Below are positions 9,029 to 18,078 of a stretch of 64,000 bases of DNA, piece by piece (positions within the stretch are counted from its first letter, which is position 1; the number at the start of each line of letters is the position of its first letter). Origin of the DNA: Nitrososphaerota archaeon (GTDB taxonomy: Archaea > Thermoproteota > Nitrososphaeria > Nitrososphaerales > Nitrosopumilaceae). The stretch lies in the NCBI GenBank assembly GCA_026708305.1, contig JAPOVD010000006.1, positions 26,926-90,925 of the forward strand. Direction: 5' to 3'. The translations under genes were made by a program, and so were the position numbers. The notes below the pieces were generated by a model that was given only the letters and a program-made list of their open reading frames with translations, did no database searches and had not been told where the DNA came from.

Positions 9029-9871
9029 TTACTTTAAGCTTTTTATATAGTTGATAATCATTGTTGGTATATCAACATTACATACTTTCACTGTGTTTTT
9101 ATATTCCGTTGTATTATTTATTTCATGAACCAATAAACCTCTCTCTTGGCTTTCCATTAGATCTATTCCTAATATTTGTCCATGTACAGCATCTCTTGCT
9201 TTAAAACATAATTTCTCCATTTCGTTAGTAATCTTGCATTCTTCTGCTTTTCCACCTAATGCCATATTTGTTTTCCAATTTGTATTTCCAGAGTATCTGT
9301 ATATCGCTGCTACTATGGCATCTCCTACCATTATAGCTCTTATGTCTCTTGGCGGTCTTTTGACAAATTCTTCCATATAATGAATTTGGTATATTGGACT
9401 CATAGTTTCTCTGTTTTCTATTATTTGTTCTCCAGCTACTTTGTCATTTATTTTTGAAATCATTCTGCCCCAACTTCCTATAGTTGGTTTTATAATTTGT
9501 GGACATCCATATTTTTCTAAAATTTCCATAGCGCTTTCTTTAGAAAATGCAATTGATGCAAATGGTGTTTTCACACCATATTTTTTTAATAGCATATGGG
9601 TGAATAATTTATTGCCTGCGTAGATAGCAGTATGTAAGCAATTTATTACATTCGCACCTGCACCTTCTAGGGCTGCTGTAGAATGTAAATTTCTATAATA
9701 ACTTACACATCTTTGTAAAAAGATACTATTTTCAATTTTTTTATTCAAATCTAACATTAATTTTTTACAATTCACCATTTTTATTTTCACATTGTTTTTT
9801 TCACATGTTTTTGCAAGAGCTTTTTCTTCCCATCTTATCGTGTCATATAAAACTGTGATTGAATTTGTCAT
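9029..9871 (-). CDS. lysX: Alpha-aminoadipate-LysW ligase (ATP-grasp)
   Basis: ATP-grasp ligase of 280 residues that joins the amino group of alpha-aminoadipate to the C-terminal residue of LysW. Features include KPTIGSWGRMI (nucleotide binding), KRPPRDIRAI and a C-terminal HEINNTTEYKN metal-binding segment. The stretches ALEGAGANVIN and EYKNTVKV..VDIP resemble those I recall of Thermus LysX, which is why I assign this copy to the lysine branch and its paralogue at 14751-15605 to arginine. The ATG overlaps the stop of lysW1 (CAATGA), so carrier and ligase are translationally coupled. Branch assignment is inference. Confidence 0.82.
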   Translation of the reverse strand: MTNSITVLYDTIRWEEKALAKTCEKNNVKIKMVNCKKLMLDLNKKIENSIFLQRCVSYYRNLHSTAALEGAGANVINCLHTAIYAGNKLFTHMLLKKYGVKTPFASIAFSKESAMEILEKYGCPQIIKPTIGSWGRMISKINDKVAGEQIIENRETMSPIYQIHYMEEFVKRPPRDIRAIMVGDAIVAAIYRYSGNTNWKTNMALGGKAEECKITNEMEKLCFKARDAVHGQILGIDLMESQERGLLVHEINNTTEYKNTVKVCNVDIPTMIINYIKSLK

Positions 9872-10035
9872 TGTCCCCAGTCCTCACCTACTGATTGTGC
9901 AGGTTTTAATTCTAAATTGCCATTATTTTTCATAATTTCAAAACTCGATCCACAATCTTGGCATGTGACTATTTCACCTTCTAAAGAATCTTTTGGAATT
10001 GTAATGTTAAAATCACATTCTGGACATTGTGTCAT
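9868..10035 (-). CDS. lysW: LysW1 carrier protein with C-terminal Gln
   Basis: Small acidic carrier of 55 residues on which the substrate is held during lysine synthesis. A zinc ribbon is formed by Cys4/Cys7 (CPEC) and Cys25/Cys28 (CQDC). The C-terminus is EDWG followed by Gln, then TGA. In characterised LysW proteins the last residue is Glu, whose gamma-carboxyl is the attachment point. The second LysW in this window keeps Glu. The codon is CAA rather than GAA, a one-base difference, and the reading frame is fixed by both zinc pairs. The stop overlaps the lysX start by two bases. Sequencing error, post-translational deamidation and altered chemistry are all possible. Confidence 0.93.
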   Translation of the reverse strand: MTQCPECDFNITIPKDSLEGEIVTCQDCGSSFEIMKNNGNLELKPAQSVGEDWGQ

Positions 10036-10072
10036 CCTAATATTTTTTATTTGGCTATTAATTACTTTTTTG

Positions 10073-11227
10073 CTAGTCTGTATCTAATGGAATTTCTATT
10101 AAATCTCCCATTCGTAATTTTTTAAGTGATTGTGCTACGTCTTTTGAAAATTTTGTATTTTTTATACCTAGTACGGAAAGTAAATATGATGCACCCGTTT
10201 TTCCTGATAATTCTCCAAATACAATTCTACGTTTATTTCCGACAGATCTAGGATTTATAATTTCATAAGCGGCTGGATTTTTTAAAACAGCTGCTAAATG
10301 TGTACCAGCTTTATGTTTATATGCTGATGATCCAACTATCGGTTTAGAATCATACGGTATTATTTTTGTATACTGTTCAATTAATCTTGAAAGATCTACC
10401 AACATGTCTAATCTAAAATCATTTTTAATTTTATATATATGTGATATTGCAGTGGCAACTTCTGCTAATGATGGTATTCCTGTCCTTTCTCCTATCCCAT
10501 CTATGGTTGTATGAATTTGATCTGCACCTGCTTTACATGCTGCAAATGAATTTGCTAACGCAAACCCTACATCATTATGACAATGAACATCTAATGGTAT
10601 TTTGATTTCTGATCTTACTTTCTTAACGAAGTTATACATACCTGATGGATGCAATATGCCTACAGTATCTGGAAGGCTTATTCTATCTACTTTTGAATTT
10701 TCTATTGATTTACATAATTTGATTAAAAAATCTGGATTGGCCCTGCTTCCGTCTTCTACCGTGAATCTTATTTTTAATCCGTGTTTTTTGGCATATTCTA
10801 CTACATCTATGGATCTCTCCAAAGCCTCTTCTCTTGTGATTCTTAATTTATCATTTAAATGAACATCTGATATTCCTAAATAAGTAGCAACCCAATTTGA
10901 ATCACATTTTAATGCTATATCTATATCACTTTTTAAAGCACGTACATGAGCTACTATGTCAGCTTTTAATCCTTGTTTGATAATTATTTTGGTAGCATCA
11001 AAATGATCTGTTGATACTACCGGTGATATTTCTATTTGATCAACACCAAAGTAATCAAGCATCCATGCAATTTGAATTCGTTGTTTATTTGTAAAATACA
11101 CTCCCGGATGTTGTTCTCCTTCTCTTAATGTGCTGTCTAAAATCTTGATATGTTTTATACTGGCTTTGTTATATGTTTCTGCGTAGTAATTCGGCTCTTT
11201 CATGACTAATTTAGGTGATATAGGCAT
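10073..11227 (-). CDS. lysS: Homocitrate synthase
   Basis: DRE-TIM metallolyase that condenses 2-oxoglutarate with acetyl-CoA to homocitrate, the entry step of the alpha-aminoadipate lysine pathway. It has 384 residues, with the metal/substrate motif STLREGEQHPGV near the start, the HCHND metal-binding motif and GIGERTGIPS. It lacks the full C-terminal allosteric domain of isopropylmalate synthase, unlike the leuA product at 59534-61051. It sits between lysW1 and the Lrp-type regulator. Citramalate or isopropylmalate synthase are alternatives by family, but context and TLREGEQ rather than TLRDGEQ favour homocitrate synthase. Confidence 0.87.
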   Translation of the reverse strand: MPISPKLVMKEPNYYAETYNKASIKHIKILDSTLREGEQHPGVYFTNKQRIQIAWMLDYFGVDQIEISPVVSTDHFDATKIIIKQGLKADIVAHVRALKSDIDIALKCDSNWVATYLGISDVHLNDKLRITREEALERSIDVVEYAKKHGLKIRFTVEDGSRANPDFLIKLCKSIENSKVDRISLPDTVGILHPSGMYNFVKKVRSEIKIPLDVHCHNDVGFALANSFAACKAGADQIHTTIDGIGERTGIPSLAEVATAISHIYKIKNDFRLDMLVDLSRLIEQYTKIIPYDSKPIVGSSAYKHKAGTHLAAVLKNPAAYEIINPRSVGNKRRIVFGELSGKTGASYLLSVLGIKNTKFSKDVAQSLKKLRMGDLIEIPLDTD

Positions 11228-11283
11228 AAAATATAAACATAATCATGTATAACAACACGAATAATACATTATAAAAAAGACAA

Positions 11284-11703
11284 TCACAAGATATTTTTCA
11301 GAATGATGACGGTATTTGTATCAGCTATTCCTGAAATTTTTCTTAATTCGTCTATGCAATTATTAATCTCAATTATATTTTTTGCGTTTATAATTACTAT
11401 TATGTCATATTGACCAGTAATCTCATATATTGTTTTTATACTACTAATCTTCATTAATTGAGTAGAGATTTTGGATGTATCAGTAGTAGAATGAACACTA
11501 ATTAAAACCATTGCACTTGTTTTGTTGGATTCTTCTATTTCTATGGTGAACTTTTTTATTACACCTTCTGTAATTAAACTCTTTACACGTCTTCTTACTG
11601 CTGATTCTGATAATTTCAATTTTTTGCCAATATCTACAAATGATTCTCTTGAATCATTTCTTAGTAATGTTAGTATATTGTCATCTATTTTGTCTCTGCG
11701 CAT
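11284..11703 (-). CDS. Lrp/AsnC-type regulator, LysM-like
   Basis: Transcription factor of about 139 residues with an N-terminal helix-turn-helix (KIDDNILTLLRNDSR and SESAVRRRV) and a C-terminal RAM/ligand-binding domain (GQYDIIVIINAKN). In Sulfolobus an Lrp-like protein, LysM, encoded within the lysW-X-J-K cluster activates it under lysine limitation. The same position between lysJ and lysS suggests an equivalent role. I chose the ATG at 11703, at the start of the typical Lrp N-terminus; an upstream ATG at 11727 would add eight residues and lengthen the overlap with lysJ. No operator is identified. Confidence 0.8.
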   Translation of the reverse strand: MRRDKIDDNILTLLRNDSRESFVDIGKKLKLSESAVRRRVKSLITEGVIKKFTIEIEESNKTSAMVLISVHSTTDTSKISTQLMKISSIKTIYEITGQYDIIVIINAKNIIEINNCIDELRKISGIADTNTVIILKNIL

Positions 11704-12871
11704 TTCTACGTTTTTCCTCTCTTGCAAATAAAATATCTAAAATATTTAATATCGATATAACATTATCTTTGTTTAGAATCAACGGCGGTAATAATCTGAT
11801 TATGTTTCGTCCTGAATAAAGTAATAATAAACCATGTTTAATACCGTCAAGAATGATCTGTTTTATATCAAATTTTAATTCTATTCCTATCATTAATCCT
11901 TTTCCACGTATTTCTCTAATAATTGTATGACGCATTTTAAGATCTTTTAATCCTGTTAATAATAATTCGCCTTCTTTCTGTGCATTGCTAATTAAGTTTT
12001 CTTCTATTATAGTCTCAATCACTGCATTTCCTGCGGCACAAGACAATGGGTTTCCTCCAAATGTAGAAGAATGTTCGCCTTTTTTAATACATGATAATAT
12101 GTCTTGACGAACTAATGTAGCTCCCATTGGCAAACCTCCTGCTATTCCTTTTGCAAGACACATTATATCTGGTATTGTATTCCAATGTTCTGCTGCCCAC
12201 ATTTTACCAGTTCTCCCTAATCCTGATTGTATTTCATCAAAAATTAATAATATATTCAATTCATCACATATTTTCCTTACATTCTCAAGAAATTTATAAT
12301 TAGGAAGATAAATACCGTTTTCACCTTGTATCGGTTCTATAATTATTGTACCAGTATTATCATTAATTAAAGATTGTAATGATTCTATATCATTAAACTT
12401 TGCGAATGATACATCTTTTAATAATGGTTTAAAAGATAATCTATATTTAGAACTATGAGTTATTGATAATGCACCTATGGTTTTACCATGATATGCACCT
12501 GTCATTGATATTATACCTGTTTTCTTACTGAATTTCCTTGCGAATTTTATAGCAGCTTCCACTGATTCTGATCCACTATTACTCAAATAAACATTGGATA
12601 GTTTTTTTGGAGATATTTTGACAATATTCTCCAAAAATTTTTCTCGTGTTTTATTATATAAAGAGCTATGTACTGTAATTATTTTAGTTAATTGTTCAGT
12701 TATTGAATTTAGTAACCTTTTATTTGAATGACCAATAAGAGCTACTCCATACCCTCCAATACAATCTATGTATTTTTTACCATTTGTATCCACCACATTA
12801 ATACCGTTTCCTTTTTCTATTGTTATCGGAAATTTTTGATATAAAGTTCCGGAAAATCTATCTTCATTCAT
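11681..12871 (-). CDS. lysJ: [LysW]-aminoadipate/glutamate semialdehyde aminotransferase
   Basis: PLP-dependent class III aminotransferase, 396 residues, converting LysW-bound semialdehydes to LysW-lysine or LysW-ornithine. The phosphate-binding region SNSGSESVEAAIK, the aspartate pair in IFDEIQSGLGRTG and the PLP lysine in LAKGIAGGLPMG are visible. ArgD is the same family; linkage to lysZ and the LysW genes supports the carrier-bound role. The start codon overlaps the lysZ stop by four bases (ATGA), and its 3' end overlaps the regulator gene. Confidence 0.92.
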   Translation of the reverse strand: MNEDRFSGTLYQKFPITIEKGNGINVVDTNGKKYIDCIGGYGVALIGHSNKRLLNSITEQLTKIITVHSSLYNKTREKFLENIVKISPKKLSNVYLSNSGSESVEAAIKFARKFSKKTGIISMTGAYHGKTIGALSITHSSKYRLSFKPLLKDVSFAKFNDIESLQSLINDNTGTIIIEPIQGENGIYLPNYKFLENVRKICDELNILLIFDEIQSGLGRTGKMWAAEHWNTIPDIMCLAKGIAGGLPMGATLVRQDILSCIKKGEHSSTFGGNPLSCAAGNAVIETIIEENLISNAQKEGELLLTGLKDLKMRHTIIREIRGKGLMIGIELKFDIKQIILDGIKHGLLLLYSGRNIIRLLPPLILNKDNVISILNILDILFAREEKRRNAQRQNR

Positions 12872-13668
12872 TTATAAATCTCCGTACATTCATTATGATC
12901 TAAAGCTGACATTATTGGATTCTTCTTTTTACCATTAGAAATTATGATCTTATTTACTCCCATTTCTAAAGCCTCTATGCTTGCTAAGATTTTTTTTTCC
13001 ATACCGGGGCCTATTCTGTTTCTGAGTTTATTAGCTTGTTCATAATCGAGATTTTTAACAAGTTTACCATCCATAAATAAACCATTTACATTAGTTAAAA
13101 AAATTAATTTATCCATTTTTAAACTACCTGCTATGTTGGCTGCAGCTCTATCTCCATCCACATTTAAGAATTCAAATTCTTCGCTAATTGCAATAGGTGC
13201 AATTACAGGAACATATCCGTTTTTTAATAACAATGTTAATATTGATCTATTAATTTGTTTGATTTTTCCAGTATACCCCCCATCTACAACTTGTTTACGA
13301 CCATGTTCGTTGATGATCATTAATTTTTTTTTTCTATTTGCTTGAATGAGGTTGCCATCTATTCCTGATATTCCAAAAGCATTAATATTATTTTTTTGAA
13401 ATGATTTAGTAATCGTCTTGTTTATTTTACCTGCCATTATCATAGTGAAAATCTGTATTGTTTCTTTATCTGTATATCTACTTTTTATCCCGCTCGGTGA
13501 TATTAAAAATTTTGGAACTTTGCCCATTATTTCACAAACTTTAGTAATTTCTTTTCCACCTCCGTGCACAATAACAATCTGATCGTCTTTTACCATATTT
13601 TTAATGTCGTCCATGATACTTTCATGTAAATCATCAAATACGCTACCACCTATTTTTATGGTGATCAT
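12868..13668 (-). CDS. lysZ: [LysW]-aminoadipate/glutamate kinase
   Basis: Amino-acid kinase-fold enzyme, 266 residues, phosphorylating the side-chain carboxyl of LysW-bound aminoadipate or glutamate. The N-terminal KIGGSVFDD and VHGGGKEI segments form the phosphate-binding region, and FLTNVNGLFMDG lies in the C-terminal half. Homologous to ArgB, but its position between lysY (one-base gap) and lysJ (four-base overlap) indicates the carrier pathway. A single copy in the cluster suggests use in both branches. Confidence 0.92.
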   Translation of the reverse strand: MITIKIGGSVFDDLHESIMDDIKNMVKDDQIVIVHGGGKEITKVCEIMGKVPKFLISPSGIKSRYTDKETIQIFTMIMAGKINKTITKSFQKNNINAFGISGIDGNLIQANRKKKLMIINEHGRKQVVDGGYTGKIKQINRSILTLLLKNGYVPVIAPIAISEEFEFLNVDGDRAAANIAGSLKMDKLIFLTNVNGLFMDGKLVKNLDYEQANKLRNRIGPGMEKKILASIEALEMGVNKIIISNGKKKNPIMSALDHNECTEIYK

Positions 13669-13669
13669 T

Positions 13670-14722
13670 TTATACTGGTGTTAGTGGAGAATACGAAATT
13701 CCATCTGCTTCGTCAAAATTTAACATTATGTTCATATTTTGTATAGCTGAACCAGCAGCACCTTTCATTAGATTATCTGACGCAGATAAAGCAACACATC
13801 TATTATTATCATAATCTATGTCAAATCCTATGTCACAGAAATTAGATCCTACTACAAATTTTGGATCTGGATATTTATAGAAACCGCTCTTATCTCTAAT
13901 CAATCTTATAAATTTTTCATTTTGAAATTCATTTCTGTATATTTTCCATAAATCTTTTTCAATTATGTCTTTTATTAAGAAAGTATGGTTTGTACAAAGT
14001 ATACCCCTGACAATGTCTACTGCATGTGGACTCATAGAAACATTAATGTTAGTATTAGCTATCTCACTAAGTTCCTGTTGTATCTCTCCAGTATGTCTGT
14101 GATTTGCAGGCTTGTATGGTCTTATCACACCAGCTCGCATTGCATGTTGTGTGGATAGAACTACATTTGTACCAGCTCCTGAAGAACCTATTTTAGAATC
14201 TATGACTATATGTTCTTTATCTATTATATTATTCTTAATTAATGGATACAATGCAAGTATAGAAGTCACAGCCATGCAACCTGGACATGATACCAAATTC
14301 GCATTCCTAATTTCTTTTCTATGTATCTCTGGAATTCCAAAAATTGACTTCGATAAATATTCTGGATAGGGATGCTTAAATTTATACCATTTTTCATAAG
14401 CCTCAGGATTATGCAATCTGTAATCTGCACTTAAATCAATTATCTTTATGCCTAAATCATGCAAGTTTTTTACTATCTCTACAGAGGTTCCGTGTGGTAC
14501 TGCAGTAAACACTAAATCGCATTTGTCTGATATCTCATTATAATCTAATTTAGAGAATATAAGATCTGTAAAACCTTTTAAGCTTGGATGTATTCTGTGT
14601 AAATAATTTCCTACATGCTGTCTTGATGTAACAACATTCACATCTACTTTTGGATGACTTAATAATAACCGTATTATCTCTCCTCCTACATATCCAGAAG
14701 CTCCTATTACGCCAATTCTCAT
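13670..14722 (-). CDS. lysY: [LysW]-aminoadipyl/glutamyl phosphate reductase
   Basis: NADPH-dependent dehydrogenase, 350 residues, reducing the LysW-bound acyl phosphate to the semialdehyde. An N-terminal Rossmann motif (GASGYVGGEIIRLL) and the catalytic cysteine in SCPGCMAV are visible, together with the substrate-binding segment PANHRHTGEI. It belongs to the ArgC type 1 family; membership of the LysW operon gives the specific role. It lies 28 bases after argX and one base before lysZ. Confidence 0.92.
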   Translation of the reverse strand: MRIGVIGASGYVGGEIIRLLLSHPKVDVNVVTSRQHVGNYLHRIHPSLKGFTDLIFSKLDYNEISDKCDLVFTAVPHGTSVEIVKNLHDLGIKIIDLSADYRLHNPEAYEKWYKFKHPYPEYLSKSIFGIPEIHRKEIRNANLVSCPGCMAVTSILALYPLIKNNIIDKEHIVIDSKIGSSGAGTNVVLSTQHAMRAGVIRPYKPANHRHTGEIQQELSEIANTNINVSMSPHAVDIVRGILCTNHTFLIKDIIEKDLWKIYRNEFQNEKFIRLIRDKSGFYKYPDPKFVVGSNFCDIGFDIDYDNNRCVALSASDNLMKGAAGSAIQNMNIMLNFDEADGISYSPLTPV

Positions 14723-14750
14723 TATATGTCATTTTATTATGTAGTATAAT

Positions 14751-15605
14751 TTATTTCCTCGCGAAATCTAATGCAAATTGGATTATTTCTCTTGGTATGT
14801 TTGTTTTTGTTACTTGCATTAATCCTGAAAACTCTACTGTGCTGTTTATTTCATGTACTACCAAACCATCTTTTTCATCCTCCATTATATCAATTCCTAA
14901 TATGCTGTTTTTCATACTCATAGATATTTTCATACATATTTCTTCTATATCTTTAGTAATATCACAAACTATTGGTAATGCACCACATGCAATATTTGTT
15001 TTAAAATTATCTGAAGATTTCCTATACATAGCAGCTAAGATCCGTTCTCCTACCATAATAACACGAATGTCTCTAGGTGGACGTTTTATGAATTCTTGAA
15101 AATAATATAATCTATCAAATGGCCCATTATTAATTTCTCTAATTTCTAATATTGCTTCTGCAGAATCTTTATCTTTTAATAATGCTATTCCTCTTCCCCA
15201 ACTTCCTATTATGGGTTTTATAACTAGAGGATATCCTATTTTTTCTATGTTTGAGATTGCTGAGTCATGAGAAAAAGCAAAATACGTTTTAGGAGTCGAT
15301 ATGTTATATTTTTTTAAAAATAATGTGGTAAGTAATTTATTTCCACATACGTTCATGACATCATACTTATTTATAATCGGCATGTGCAAAAATTCTAAAC
15401 AAGCAGTAAAATGTAATCCTCTTAAATAACTTATGCATCTTCCTATCGCTACATTTCCAAAATAATATTGGTTTACTGAATTTGGATCGATTTGAATGTT
15501 TTTCACATCTTTCATTATGATGTTGTGACCCATGCGAATTCCTTCTGACTTCAATAACTTTTCTTCTTTTCTTATTCGATCAAACACGATACATACATCT
15601 GACAA
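14751..15605 (-). CDS. argX: Glutamate-LysW ligase (second LysX paralogue)
   Basis: ATP-grasp ligase of 284 residues, paralogous to the protein at 9029-9871. KPIIGSWGRGIA, KRPPRDIRVI and a C-terminal HEINSTVEFS metal-site segment are present. It differs from the other copy where that copy has EYKN, and it lies beside lysW2 and argG. I therefore assign glutamate as substrate, starting LysW-dependent ornithine/arginine synthesis. The start is TTG directly following the lysW2 stop (TAATTG), so the two are coupled. The alternative is that substrate specificities of the two paralogues are reversed or relaxed. Confidence 0.78.
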   Translation of the reverse strand: MSDVCIVFDRIRKEEKLLKSEGIRMGHNIIMKDVKNIQIDPNSVNQYYFGNVAIGRCISYLRGLHFTACLEFLHMPIINKYDVMNVCGNKLLTTLFLKKYNISTPKTYFAFSHDSAISNIEKIGYPLVIKPIIGSWGRGIALLKDKDSAEAILEIREINNGPFDRLYYFQEFIKRPPRDIRVIMVGERILAAMYRKSSDNFKTNIACGALPIVCDITKDIEEICMKISMSMKNSILGIDIMEDEKDGLVVHEINSTVEFSGLMQVTKTNIPREIIQFALDFARK

Positions 15606-15773
15606 TTATTCGCCCCAATCTTCACCTACATTTTCTGCTCGTTTTACTTCTATATGACCTTCGTCATTTTTTGAAATCTCAAATTCAGAACCACAATCTG
15701 AACATGAAATTATTTCTCCTTCTACTGCATCATTTGGAATCTTTAATACAGCATCACATTCTGGACAATTCAT
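15606..15773 (-). CDS. lysW: LysW2 carrier protein with canonical C-terminal Glu
   Basis: Second LysW, also 55 residues, with a zinc ribbon formed by Cys3/Cys6 (CPEC) and Cys24/Cys27 (CSDC) and the canonical terminus EDWGE. It precedes argX with no gap and follows argG by nine bases, suggesting that it carries glutamate-derived intermediates for arginine synthesis. It shares the CPEC, zinc-pair spacing and EDWG tail with LysW1 but differs in much of the remaining sequence, so the two are not a recent duplication. Confidence 0.94.
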   Translation of the reverse strand: MNCPECDAVLKIPNDAVEGEIISCSDCGSEFEISKNDEGHIEVKRAENVGEDWGE

Positions 15774-15782
15774 TGTTTCAAT

Positions 15783-16970
15783 TTACACATTTTTTTGTAA
15801 TTTATTAGCTTCTGTTGTTTGCATTCCCCATAATTTTATGAATCCCAAAGACATAGTCTGATCAAAAACAGAATTGTCTCCATAAGTAATCATATCTTTG
15901 TTATACAATGAATTTTCGCATTTCCTACCTACGACGCGTAAATTGCCTTTGTACATTTTTATTTTAACCAACCCGGTAACATTTCTTTGTGTGGAATTTA
16001 TAAACATATCTAAATCTTTACGTAATGGATCATTCCATAATCCTGAATATACTAATCTTGACCATTCTTCATCTACTGCTGATTTAAATCTGATTTCATG
16101 ACTAGTTTGTACCATTTTTTCAAGATCAAAATGTGCATCAATTAAACATACAGCAGCAGGATTTTCATATATTTCACGTGACTTCATTCCTATAATCCTA
16201 TCTTCTATGTGATCTACTATTCCTATTCCATGACTTCCTGCCTTCTCATTAATATATTCGATCAATTGAATTGGTTCATTTCTAAATTGATTGTTAACAG
16301 ATACTGGAATACCATTTTCAAATTCTATTTCTATATACGTAGGCCTGTCCGGAAAACATTTTGTAACCCATGAAAATACTTCATCTCCGGGTTCATTATA
16401 CGGATCTTCCAAAGACCCTCCTTCTATTGATCTTCCCCATAAGTTTTGATCGATACTGAATTTCTTAGCAATTTTTTCAATCTCAACGCCATGTTTTTTT
16501 GCAAAATCTATTTCTTTTTCTCTATTTAAATTCAAATCTCGTATTGGAGCTATTATGGACAAACTTGATTCTGATTGCAATGCTATGTCGAATCTAACTT
16601 GATCATTTCCTTTACCAGAGCAACCATGTGCTACAAAATTAGCATTTTCTTTTTTTGCTATATTTGTTAATTTATTTGCTATTAGTGGACGCGCTAATGC
16701 AGTTGCCAAACAATATTTTTTTTGATACAACGAATTAGCTTTTATTGATGGAAAAATGAAATTTTTAACAAATTCTTCTTTACAATTTATTGTATAATGA
16801 TTTTTCACACCAAGGCTAATAGCTTTTGCTTTAATTTTTTCATAATTTTCATTTTGTCCAACATCTATAGTCACAGTTATGACATCTAAGTTATATTTTT
16901 CTTGTAAATATTTTACAACAACTGTTGTATCCAAACCCCCAGAAAATGCAACAACTGCTTTATCTACCAA
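15783..16970 (-). CDS. argG: Argininosuccinate synthase
   Basis: ATP-dependent ligase joining citrulline and aspartate, the penultimate step of arginine synthesis. About 395 residues from the chosen start, with the PP-motif AFSGGLDTTVV at the N-terminus and GCSGKGNDQVRF in the middle. I chose TTG at 16970 because the protein then begins just before the conserved VAFSGGLDT; an in-frame ATG at 17024 would add 18 non-conserved residues and nearly reach the divergent gene. TTG at 16982 is another option. It is the first gene of the long minus-strand run; argH is not in this window. Confidence 0.92.
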   Translation of the reverse strand: MVDKAVVAFSGGLDTTVVVKYLQEKYNLDVITVTIDVGQNENYEKIKAKAISLGVKNHYTINCKEEFVKNFIFPSIKANSLYQKKYCLATALARPLIANKLTNIAKKENANFVAHGCSGKGNDQVRFDIALQSESSLSIIAPIRDLNLNREKEIDFAKKHGVEIEKIAKKFSIDQNLWGRSIEGGSLEDPYNEPGDEVFSWVTKCFPDRPTYIEIEFENGIPVSVNNQFRNEPIQLIEYINEKAGSHGIGIVDHIEDRIIGMKSREIYENPAAVCLIDAHFDLEKMVQTSHEIRFKSAVDEEWSRLVYSGLWNDPLRKDLDMFINSTQRNVTGLVKIKMYKGNLRVVGRKCENSLYNKDMITYGDNSVFDQTMSLGFIKLWGMQTTEANKLQKNV

Positions 16971-17032
16971 ATCAATAATCAAAGTGTAATACGAATTTAT
17001 GAATATATTGATTTTTATGAACAATCAAATAA

Positions 17033-17040
17033 TTATTTAA
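17033..17040 (+). promoter_or_regulatory. TATA-like box for the ABC transporter genes
   Basis: TTATTTAA lies 23-30 bases before the ATG at 17063, suiting a leaderless transcript and supporting the ATG over the earlier TTG at 17042. Confidence 0.4.
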
Positions 17041-17062
17041 CTTGTTATTGCTTCATTTATTT

Positions 17063-18067
17063 ATGCAATCACGATCATCGATATTAGTATTTGCAATACT
17101 ACCAATTTTAATAATATTATATTTTGTAATTGATAATAATGATGTTGGAAAAGATCAAATATCTTTAGTCTATTTTCCTAATGTTAGTCATATAATACCG
17201 ATAATAGGTATTGAAAATGACATTTTTTCTGATAATATGGAGCATCTAAATATTATCATAAAATTATTTGAAAGCGGTCCACAGGTAATTGAATCTCTAT
17301 TTGCAAAATCCATTGACGTCGCATATGTGGGTCCTGGACCTGCTATTAATGGGTTTATAAAATCAGATCAACATATGATCAGAATAATTTCTAATGCTGC
17401 TTCTGGTGGAATAAGTTTCATATCTCATCCTGACTCTGATATTTCATTAATATCTGATTTACATGGTAAAAGAATTGCCACACAACAAATAGGAAATACT
17501 CAAGATATTTCTTTACGTAATTATTTGTATGAAAACGAGTTAAAACCAGTTGAAAAAGGTGGATCAGTGTATATACTTAACATTTCTAACTCTGATATTT
17601 ACACTTTGTTTAGCAAAAATGAAATAGATGCTGCATGGGTATCTGAACCGTGGGCTACCATATTAGTAAAAGAGTTTAATGGTGTAAGATTATTGCAAGA
17701 ACATGATCTGTGGCCAGAACAAAAATTTTCTTCTGTAGTATTAATAACACGATCTGATTATCACGATAATCACCAAAATACAATCAAAAATATAATTAAT
17801 TCTCATATGGAAACAATAAATTGGATTAATGCTAACCCAAACAAGACTGAATTGATATTTGATGAATTCTTATATGGTGTTATGGGACAATCTATAGATC
17901 GTAAAATTATCCACGAAGCTTTATCTAATATAACAATATCTAAAGAACAATTAAACAGTTCAATATATACATTTGCTGAGCGTGCATATTCATTGGGATA
18001 TCTAGGTAGACAGCAATATAATTTAACTGGGATATTTTATCTTGCTCTGAATGTATTGTATGGGTGA
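17063..18067 (+). CDS. ABC transporter substrate-binding protein (NitT/TauT type)
   Basis: Extracellular binding protein, about 334 residues, of the nitrate/sulfonate/taurine-type family. One N-terminal hydrophobic segment (about 7-25) is followed by the binding domain; no lipobox cysteine is seen, so membrane anchoring by that helix is likely. The segment DVAYVGPGPAINGF and the later AWVSEPWAT are typical of SsuA/TauA-like proteins. The start is ATG at 17063. The ATPase follows after 11 bases. The ligand (sulfonate, taurine, nitrate, thiamine precursor or other) cannot be deduced. Confidence 0.82.
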   Translation: MQSRSSILVFAILPILIILYFVIDNNDVGKDQISLVYFPNVSHIIPIIGIENDIFSDNMEHLNIIIKLFESGPQVIESLFAKSIDVAYVGPGPAINGFIKSDQHMIRIISNAASGGISFISHPDSDISLISDLHGKRIATQQIGNTQDISLRNYLYENELKPVEKGGSVYILNISNSDIYTLFSKNEIDAAWVSEPWATILVKEFNGVRLLQEHDLWPEQKFSSVVLITRSDYHDNHQNTIKNIINSHMETINWINANPNKTELIFDEFLYGVMGQSIDRKIIHEALSNITISKEQLNSSIYTFAERAYSLGYLGRQQYNLTGIFYLALNVLYG

Positions 18068-18078
18068 TGATATACTAA

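Noticed and set aside
16971..17024. N-terminal extension of argG to an ATG at 17024
   Set aside because: The 18 extra residues are hydrophobic, AT-driven and not typical of the family; using TTG at 16970 leaves room for the divergent promoters.
17042..17062. TTG start seven codons upstream for the substrate-binding protein
   Set aside because: It would overlap the best TATA-to-start spacing; the ATG at 17063 gives a normal membrane-anchor N-terminus.
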